Of a stretch of 13,012 nt of DNA, positions 8,901 through 13,012 are shown one piece after another. The notes below the pieces were generated by a model that saw only the letters and a list, made by a program, of their open reading frames with translations, was not told where the DNA came from and did no database searches. Source of the DNA: Candidatus Zophobacter franzmannii (GTDB taxonomy: Bacteria > Cloacimonadota > Cloacimonadia > Cloacimonadales > JAFGVF01); the NCBI GenBank assembly GCA_030765245.1, contig JAVCCX010000305.1, positions 1 through 13,012 of the forward strand, in the 5' to 3' direction. Position 1 is the first letter of the stretch; the number at the start of each line of letters is the position of its first letter. The translations under genes and the position numbers were made by a program.

Positions 8901-10460
8901 ATTCAACTCTTAGATGAGAATGATCCTGGTATTGTTCTTGAAGAGTATAAAGTAGAATATGCTTCTACTGTATATGTGAATGATAACCAGAAGATTGCTA
9001 AAGATACTCGTTTGTTCAGTTGGGATCCGTACAACAATCCTCTTATATGTATAGCAAAGGGTATTCTTCACTTTGAAAACTTTGTGAAGGACTTTACTTA
9101 CAAAGAGGAGTTCAACGAACTTACCGGTCTCAGAGAACTTACTATTATCGAATCTAAAGATCGTAAAATTCAGCCACAGTTTAAGATTGTGGATGAAGAT
9201 GGAACAGAAGCACTTGTGCCACTTCCTACCGGCTTAAATGTTAAGGTAGAAGAGGGTACTTATGTGTTCCACGGTCATAAACTCGGTGAAAGTTCTCGTG
9301 TTACTATTAAGCAGAGAGACATTACAGGTGGTCTCCCTCGTGTACAGGACCTCTTTGAGGCTCGTGTACCAAAAGAGAAAGCTGTTATCTCTGAAATTAA
9401 CGGACGCGTTACCATTGGTGGTTTAAAGAAGACAGGCCGTGACATCTTTGTTACACCTGACAGTAGTGTTTTTTCACCAATTGATGGTAAAGTGATCGTA
9501 GGAGATGTTGACGATGATGGAAATCGCCAAATCTTCGTTGTACCGGAAGATGCAATAATATCAAAACGAAATGGTTCAATCCGTTTCGGTGACAAGACTG
9601 AAGAAGGTCAGGATGTCTATGTAGTGGTAAACTCTGGAAGAGAGTACAAATACCACATTCCGGTAGACCAGCAAATCATTGTGGTTGATGGTCAAAAAGT
9701 ATCAACAAAAATACCGTTATCAGGTCATGTGTTTGACATCCCACCATTCCAGGATGCCATATTCTCAAGTGACGATGTTGTGAAAGAAGGAATCCCACTC
9801 GTAGGTAGAAAGTATGTTATCCCATCAGGTAAGCGTATTATCGTTCACCAAGGTGACATAGTGGAGAGTGGAGATGGTCTTTCAGACGGACCACTCGATC
9901 CTCATGATGTTCTGAGAGTTCGTGGTATTAAGGCGGCTCAAACCTTAATTCTTAACGAAATCCAGGAGATCTACAGGAAGCAGGGTGTGAAGATCGATGA
10001 TAAACATATTGGTGTTATCATCCGACAGATGTTCAAGAAAGTGAAAATCATGAACCCTAATAAGACACTTTTCCTTGAGGGAGAGGTTGTCGATAAGATG
10101 ACGGTGATGAAAGAAAACTCGGAAGTCGAAGCAAGAGGTGGCGAAGGTGCCACGTTCGAACCACTCCTACTAGGTATAACTAAAACTTCGTTGTTGACAG
10201 ATAACTGGCTATCTGCTGCTTCGTTCCAAGAGACTACTAAAGTGCTTACCCAAGCTGCAATTGCAGGAAAGATTGATAAGCTTGAAGGGCTCAAAGAAAG
10301 TATTATCTTAGGACATAGAATACCAGTTGGAACCGGTTCAAAAGCATACACTAGCCAAGTTAAGGCCGGTGTTGAAGAAGGTAAGACTCTGAAAGAAATG
10401 GTTCAGGATCTTGCTCACGTCGTGCAAGAAGAAAGCATAGACGATTTATTAGATTTCTAA
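5976..10460 (+). CDS. rpoC: DNA-directed RNA polymerase subunit beta-prime
   Basis: Beta-prime carries the catalytic magnesium site and most of the clamp. It is 1494 residues long, longer than the 1407 of E. coli. The first zinc site is C67, C69, C82 and C85. The catalytic loop NADFDGDQM has D457, D459 and D461. The second zinc site is C808, C882, C889 and C892, with the same spacing as E. coli. The trigger loop begins at [16 protein letters not shown], with L926 where E. coli has Met932. It is interrupted by a long domain (about residues 940-1110) corresponding to the SI3 insertion. The jaw then contains roughly 90-100 extra residues built from repeated beta modules (separate entry). The C-terminal region ([47 protein letters not shown]) is intact. 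rpsL starts 14 bases after the stop. Confidence 0.98.
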   Translation: MIREIKREKKIENYDAVRIKIAAPEAIRSWSYGEVTKSDTLNYRTLKPEKDGLFCERIFGPERDFECSCGKYKKKRFAGTVCDRCGVEVTSSRVRRTRMGHIELAVPVAHIWFVTSSPSKIGTLLDLTTKTLERILYYESYVVMEPGDSPYEKYELVDTDEYYEKRDQLGETFKAMIGAEACRQMLADIDMEKESQNLKTLILMETSPLKKQKLIMKLKIVEAFRNSGNLPEWMVLEVLPVLPPTLRPLVPLDGGRFATADFNDLYRRVITRNNRLKQLLEIRAPEVILRNEKRMLQEAVDALIDNSKKSRPVKGRGNRALKSLTDQLKGKQGRFRQNLLGKRVDYSGRSVITVGPELKIYQCGLPKEMAKELFKPFIIERLERIGAAEKAKTAKKMIEKNQPEIWKILEEVVKDYPVLLNRAPTLHRLGIQAFMPVLTENKAIQLHPMVCIPYNADFDGDQMAVYVPLSEEARMEARVLMLSARNLLLPSNGKLAMAANQDIVLGSYYLTLEAGSPPAADAKLPTFQDSDEVLTAYDNDEMHCSVKGESLVERTIDLHTWIRFRDGKKFVITTVGRVIFSTILPKGVPFVNEVLNKGNLNELAMVCFKIVGQFETAEFLDRLKETGFKYATRAGVTFSFGDIVVPSTKRKILGVKEEEVRDIQELYLSGVITEKERMQRVVDKWKTATEQVTEELMVDLEKDRAGLNSIYMMYKSGARGSRDQIKQLGGMRGLMDKPTKSTSDDIGVIETPIKSNFKEGLSVLEYFISTHGARKGLADTALKTADAGYLTRRLVDVAQNSIITAEDCGTIDGIEISALKEGQEIVQTLTEKIEGRTAAEDIFDPITDDLIVLAGQEIDNDMAHLIEKHGIISVKARSVLTCECTKGVCARCYGRNLATQKSVTIGEPVGVIAAQSIGEPGTQLTLRTFHIGGASSTQIETAEVVNNFDGITKFDRMNVVVNKAGEQISVSHLGKIQLLDENDPGIVLEEYKVEYASTVYVNDNQKIAKDTRLFSWDPYNNPLICIAKGILHFENFVKDFTYKEEFNELTGLRELTIIESKDRKIQPQFKIVDEDGTEALVPLPTGLNVKVEEGTYVFHGHKLGESSRVTIKQRDITGGLPRVQDLFEARVPKEKAVISEINGRVTIGGLKKTGRDIFVTPDSSVFSPIDGKVIVGDVDDDGNRQIFVVPEDAIISKRNGSIRFGDKTEEGQDVYVVVNSGREYKYHIPVDQQIIVVDGQKVSTKIPLSGHVFDIPPFQDAIFSSDDVVKEGIPLVGRKYVIPSGKRIIVHQGDIVESGDGLSDGPLDPHDVLRVRGIKAAQTLILNEIQEIYRKQGVKIDDKHIGVIIRQMFKKVKIMNPNKTLFLEGEVVDKMTVMKENSEVEARGGEGATFEPLLLGITKTSLLTDNWLSAASFQETTKVLTQAAIAGKIDKLEGLKESIILGHRIPVGTGSKAYTSQVKAGVEEGKTLKEMVQDLAHVVQEESIDDLLDF
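9390..9647 (+). repeat. three tandem 28-29 residue modules within RpoC
   Basis: RpoC residues 1139-1166, 1167-1195 and 1196-1224 share the pattern S-x-I-(N/D)-G-x-V-x-x-G-x(5,6)-G-x-x-I-(F/Y)-V. The anchors are [20 protein letters not shown] and [10 protein letters not shown], spaced 28 and 29 residues apart. E. coli, as I recall its sequence, has only one such unit here (ISGIVSFG) before the conserved segment leading to SDGP. The repeats probably form extra beta strands of the barrel-sandwich type, placed just before the conserved jaw residues. A weaker fourth unit may be [10 protein letters not shown] further on. The nucleotide sequences of the three units have diverged clearly, so the duplication is old. 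Confidence 0.7.
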
Positions 10461-10464
10461 GAAT

Positions 10465-10469
10465 GGAGG
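10465..10469 (+). promoter_or_regulatory. ribosome-binding site selecting the GTG start of rpsL
   Basis: GGAGG is four bases before GTG at 10474. An overlapping ATG at 10472 is in another frame and closes after seven codons, so GTG, giving the standard S12 N-terminus [10 protein letters not shown], is the start. Confidence 0.7.
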
Positions 10470-10473
10470 AAAT

Positions 10474-10848
10474 GTGCCAACAATTAATCAGTTAGTTAGA
10501 AAAGGCCGTAAAAGAGTTATAAAGAAGAAGAAAAACAGAGCTCTTATGGAATGTCCTCAGAGACGTGGAGTTTGCACCAGGGTGTATACAACTACCCCTA
10601 AAAAACCAAACTCAGCTTTGAGAAAAGTTGCCCGTGTTCGTTTATCAAACGGGTTTGAAGTTACTGCGTATATCCCAGGCGAAGGACATAACTTGCAAGA
10701 GCATTCAATGGTTCTCGTTCGGGGTGGTCGTGTGAAGGATCTTCCCGGTGTTAGATATCACATTGTTAGGGGTTCCCTTGACTGTGCTGGTGTTGACAAG
10801 CGTATGAACTCTCGCTCCAAGTATGGCGCGAAACGTCCTAAGAAGTAA
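10474..10848 (+). CDS. rpsL: 30S ribosomal protein S12
   Basis: S12 sits at the decoding centre and controls translational accuracy. Its 124 residues equal the E. coli length. The conserved loops are present: [21 protein letters not shown], which keeps the lysine that changes in streptomycin-resistant strains, and [13 protein letters not shown], with the lysine and neighbouring aspartate that is methylthiolated in E. coli. The sequence therefore looks like the drug-sensitive type. The gene is joined to rpoC by 13 bases, so S12 and S7 are probably co-transcribed with RNA polymerase here. The TAA stop overlaps the rpsG Shine-Dalgarno. Confidence 0.98.
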   Translation: MPTINQLVRKGRKRVIKKKKNRALMECPQRRGVCTRVYTTTPKKPNSALRKVARVRLSNGFEVTAYIPGEGHNLQEHSMVLVRGGRVKDLPGVRYHIVRGSLDCAGVDKRMNSRSKYGAKRPKK

Positions 10849-10859
10849 GGAGAAGTTAA

Positions 10860-11330
10860 ATGTCAAGAAGACACAAAGCGCTAGAAAGAGAGATCCTGCC
10901 GGATCCTAAATATCATGATGTAATACTCAGTAAGTTTATCAACGGCATTATGCTTAGTGGTAAGAAATCTGTTGCAGAAGCCATTGTTTATGGTGCGATG
11001 GATATTATCAAAAAGAAGATGAAAGAAGAACCTTTAGAGGTTTTCCGTACTGCTCTTGCAAACGCCCGTCCTTTGGTTAAGGTTGTTTCCCGCCGTGTTG
11101 GTGGTTCAAATTACCAGATCCCAACTGAAGTTTCAGAAAAAGATGGTCGTGCAATAGCTTTCCGTTGGCTTATCAGCAACGCTCGTAAGCGTTCAGAACA
11201 GTCTATGGACCAGAAACTTGCAGGTGAGCTTATGGCTGCTTTCAAGAAAGAAGGTAACACTATCAAAAAGCGTGAAGATACTCATAAGATGGCAGATGCT
11301 AATAAGGCATTCGCTCATCTTAGATGGTAA
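10860..11330 (+). CDS. rpsG: 30S ribosomal protein S7
   Basis: S7 nucleates assembly of the 3' domain of 16S rRNA and lies in the head of the small subunit near the E site. The 156 residues match the usual length. Recognisable parts are the basic N-terminus (MSRRHKALEREILPDPKY), SKFINGIMLSGKKSVAEAIVYGA, the NARPLVKVVSRRVGGSNYQIP hairpin region, and the C-terminal THKMADANKAFAHLRW. AAGGAGA overlaps the rpsL stop and is six bases before the ATG. The 11-base rpsL-rpsG gap cannot hold the S7 autoregulatory structure known from E. coli. It is the last gene of the operon and is followed by a terminator, not by fusA. Confidence 0.98.
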   Translation: MSRRHKALEREILPDPKYHDVILSKFINGIMLSGKKSVAEAIVYGAMDIIKKKMKEEPLEVFRTALANARPLVKVVSRRVGGSNYQIPTEVSEKDGRAIAFRWLISNARKRSEQSMDQKLAGELMAAFKKEGNTIKKREDTHKMADANKAFAHLRW

Positions 11331-11345
11331 CTCACTAAATAATAC

Positions 11346-11377
11346 AATAAGCCGGACTCGTTCCGGCTTATTTTTTT
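11346..11377 (+). terminator. intrinsic terminator of the ribosomal/RNA polymerase operon
   Basis: AATAAGCCGGA (11346-11356) pairs perfectly with TCCGGCTTATT (11362-11372) around a five-base loop, and a T-run continues to 11377. A GC-rich stem core followed by T residues is a classical Rho-independent terminator, 16 bases after the rpsG stop. Confidence 0.95.
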
Positions 11378-11389
11378 ATCTATATCTAT

Positions 11390-12139
11390 ATGAATAGCTT
11401 TAAGCATAATAACAAAGACTACCCTCTCACTATTACTCGCAAGCGAGTTAAGAATATCAATCTCCGTATTTCATCCTCTAAAGGGATTAACATCAGTATT
11501 CCTTTTAATCTAACAGAAGCCAGACTCGAGTCTTTTCTGAAGGAGAAAGAGCTGTGGATACGGACTCATTTGGATAAGATTGAACAAGTCCTCGCTTCAA
11601 GGGATAATAATATAGCTGTCTCAGAAGATATCTTCTGGTTACTTGGAAAGAAGTATGACTGTGTATATACTGAAGAGCTTGCCAAAGATGCACGCATTGT
11701 AGGTAATGAGATAATCCTTTATAGACCTCCGGGTCGCGGCAACTATCTTCCTCATTTACTGTTAAAGAAGATAATTATAACAGAGGCAGTTGAACAAATT
11801 ACAAATGCTTATGAGAGAGTTAAACCACTCGCAAAGAGCTTTACCCCTAAGAACATTGAAGTTCACATTAGACCGACAATCTCTAAATGGGGAACATGTT
11901 ACACAAAAAAAGCTAAGATACACCTCTCTTACTATCTTATTCACTTCCCAATTGAGTGTATAGAGTATATCATCATCCATGAGCTTTGCCATTTTAAGTA
12001 TCCAAATCATGGTAAACAGTTTCATAGCTTAGTAGAGAGTCTTATACCAAATTGGAAAGAGCTAAACTTAAAACTTAGGGACCCACAAATTCACTCCTCA
12101 TTTCTTGATTTGAAAGGTTTTGGCATTAGAATTAAGTAA
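11390..12139 (+). CDS. YgjP-type (DUF45) metallopeptidase-like protein
   Basis: The 249-residue product has the layout of the YgjP/DUF45 family, predicted zinc metallopeptidases related to SprT and WSS1 whose substrates are mostly unknown. The family core is complete: SKWGTC at residues 165-170, then H197-E-L-C-H201 as the HExxH zinc site, with E198 the likely general base. H207 in the NHGKQF motif is the likely third ligand. The N-terminal half (about 1-130) is the basic beta-rich part usual in this family, with no signal peptide or membrane segment, so the protein is probably cytoplasmic. The ATG at 11390 is the only plausible start: the frame has a stop at 11348 and no other start between. 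There is no Shine-Dalgarno, and the operon terminator ends just 12 bases upstream. Family assignment is firm; function is not known. Confidence 0.88.
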   Translation: MNSFKHNNKDYPLTITRKRVKNINLRISSSKGINISIPFNLTEARLESFLKEKELWIRTHLDKIEQVLASRDNNIAVSEDIFWLLGKKYDCVYTEELAKDARIVGNEIILYRPPGRGNYLPHLLLKKIIITEAVEQITNAYERVKPLAKSFTPKNIEVHIRPTISKWGTCYTKKAKIHLSYYLIHFPIECIEYIIIHELCHFKYPNHGKQFHSLVESLIPNWKELNLKLRDPQIHSSFLDLKGFGIRIK

Positions 12140-12167
12140 AGACTCTTCTATTGAAAATCCTACATTT

Positions 12168-12277
12168 CTCTTCAATAATTCTAACTCGACCCTTACCCAC
12201 TCCTTACCCAGAAAGGTAGGTTTCGGGTAAAAAATGGGTAAGAAACCGGTAATCTGGAAGTAATAATTATTGAAGAG
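12168..12277. repeat. 110-base palindromic element bounded by 13-bp inverted repeats
   Basis: CTCTTCAATAATT at 12168-12180 is the exact reverse complement of AATTATTGAAGAG at 12265-12277. The centre of symmetry is 12222.5, which is also the centre of the GGTA/TACC box array inside it. The element lies in the 286-base non-coding stretch 12140-12425 between the YgjP-type gene and the CARF gene. A further TATTGAA at 12149-12155 could pair with the left arm, and a CTTCAAGTAAT copy lies at 12350-12360. It could be an operator region, a structured RNA or a small non-autonomous mobile element; sequence alone does not decide. No flanking target duplication was recognised. Confidence 0.7.
12194..12251. 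repeat. six helically phased GGTA/TACC boxes (iteron-like array)
   Basis: TACC occurs at 12194 and 12205, and GGTA at 12215, 12226, 12237 and 12248. Successive starts are thus 11, 10, 11, 11 and 11 bases apart, about one helical turn each. Most boxes extend to GGGTAA (or TTACCC on the left). A protein binding each box would sit on one face of the DNA, as in operator arrays or replication iterons. The first two boxes are inverted relative to the last four. The parts can also fold: CTTACCCA 12192-12199 with TGGGTAAG 12235-12242, and TTACCC 12204-12209 with GGGTAA 12225-12230. Confidence 0.65.
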
Positions 12278-12365
12278 GGATTAAAGTCAAAAAGGGCAGA
12301 ATAGGCTAAAATTATTAACCTTTCACATTGAGATTCCAATAGACACCATCTTCAAGTAATAAGTC

Positions 12366-12395
12366 TTGACTTAATTCAGAAGGACAATCTCTTAT
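12366..12395 (+). promoter_or_regulatory. weak candidate promoter of the CARF gene
   Basis: TTGACT (12366-12371) is a good -35-like hexamer. TCTTAT (12390-12395), 18 bases on, is only a fair -10. It would start transcription about 25 bases before the ATG at 12426. The rest of the gap 12278-12425 shows no other recognisable signal, and no -24/-12 sigma-54 motif was seen. Support is by motif only. Confidence 0.25.
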
Positions 12396-12425
12396 GTAGG
12401 GTTAAATAATTCAAAGTAGGGATGA

Positions 12426-13012
12426 ATGAAAGCCTTAATTACTTTTATCGGAAATCATGACCCATTCTCTGATAGTAGAGGAACTCCCGGACCAATCCTC
12501 TCAATTCTAGAAAAGAGAAAATATGATAAGCTCTATCTTCTTTTCAATAATGACAAATACTGGAAGAAGGTCTTTGCTACGCAAGAGTATTGCAATAAAC
12601 ACTATCCTCAAATGAAAGTTGAAATGCGATTGACTGAGGCTATAAATCCAATCAACTATAATCTTGTTTACCCTGCAATGTACAATGTTGTTAGCAGGAT
12701 CGTAAAAGAAAATGCCAAAGCTAAGTTCACAATCTCAATTACTTCAGGTACCCCAACGATGCACTCGTGCTGGATTCTATTAGTACAGGGAGGAGTTATA
12801 AATGCCGAGATATTGCAGGTCTCACGAGAGAATGGGATTGAGAAAGTAACATTTGAGCTTGATGATTTCCCTAATATAGCTGAGACCCCTGAAACTAAGG
12901 TAGAACTTACAAGACTAACAAGAGAAAATGCAGAGTTAAAGAAGTATTTGGACTTGGATTATTCCTTAAAAAATGGCTTCTATATTCCTAATACAGGTTT
13001 GAATATTGATGA
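12426..13012 (+). CDS. RtcR-like CARF-domain regulator (3' end cut off)
   Basis: The frame is open from ATG 12426 to the window edge, giving 195 residues. The N-terminus (MKALITFIGNHDPF, then TPGPILSILEKRKYDKLYLL) and the motif ITSGTPTMHSCWILL at residues 104-118 match the CARF domain of RtcR, whose E. coli version reads ITTGTHVAQICWFLL. S107-G108-T109 and M112 form the ligand-pocket loop typical of CARF proteins, which bind cyclic oligoadenylates or RNA-end signals. From about residue 150 a charged segment (ETKVELTRLTRENAELKKYL) may be a coiled-coil linker. The effector domain is outside the window: a sigma-54 AAA+ module as in RtcR, or a Fis-type helix-turn-helix, are the likely options. 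The start has weak AGGG at 12418-12421. Base composition resembles the neighbours. Confidence 0.78.
   Translation, partial: MKALITFIGNHDPFSDSRGTPGPILSILEKRKYDKLYLLFNNDKYWKKVFATQEYCNKHYPQMKVEMRLTEAINPINYNLVYPAMYNVVSRIVKENAKAKFTISITSGTPTMHSCWILLVQGGVINAEILQVSRENGIEKVTFELDDFPNIAETPETKVELTRLTRENAELKKYLDLDYSLKNGFYIPNTGLNID

Noticed and set aside
12168..12277. CRISPR array reading of the 11-base repeats
   Set aside because: Repeat units are only about 11 bases, contiguous, partly inverted, and without spacers.
12140..12300. Inverted-repeat gap as a Rho-independent terminator for the metallopeptidase gene
   Set aside because: Neither stem is followed by a T-run on the + strand, and the stems are AT-rich or interrupted.
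12422..12460. Thirteen-codon overlapping reading frame from ATG 12422 as a leader peptide of the CARF gene
   Set aside because: It overlaps the real start by four bases and has no distinctive composition; its proximity to ATG 12426 is most simply chance.

Overview
This window is the core ribosomal-protein / RNA polymerase operon of a moderately AT-rich bacterium, followed by a short accessory stretch. All genes are on the + strand. Positions 1-11330 carry rplK (missing its first few codons) - rplA - rplJ - rplL - rpoB - rpoC - rpsL - rpsG. Gaps are mostly 9-35 bases. The exception is rplL-rpoB, where a hairpin in a gap of about 106 bases resembles the known attenuator position of this operon. 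A strong intrinsic terminator closes the operon right after rpsG; fusA and tuf do not follow.

The organism cannot be named with certainty. RpoC carries a long domain between the trigger-loop helices, at the place of the E. coli SI3 insertion, and RpoB has Gram-negative-type insertions, so a diderm lineage is likely. Clear Shine-Dalgarno sequences precede the operon genes whose upstream region is in view, which argues against Bacteroidota. AT-richness, gene order and the downstream CARF gene would suit another FCB-type phylum such as Candidatus Cloacimonadota, but this is a low-confidence guess.

From 11390 to the end the content is accessory. A YgjP-type (DUF45) zinc metallopeptidase-like gene starts only 12 bases after the terminator's T-run and has no Shine-Dalgarno. 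Next comes a 286-base non-coding gap holding the most unusual DNA here: six GGTA/TACC boxes spaced 11-10-11-11-11 bases, inside a perfect 13-bp inverted repeat with exactly the same centre of symmetry (12222.5). The last gene, cut by the window edge, encodes an RtcR-like CARF-domain protein. CARF domains sense cyclic oligonucleotides or related RNA signals, so this is probably a ligand-responsive regulator, and the boxed element upstream is a candidate operator.

The operon genes supply the ribosomal stalk and L1/L11 region, the two large RNA polymerase subunits, and the S12/S7 small-subunit proteins. The points most worth following up are the phased GGTA array with the CARF gene, and a threefold tandem repeat of a 28-29 residue beta module in the C-terminal part of RpoC.
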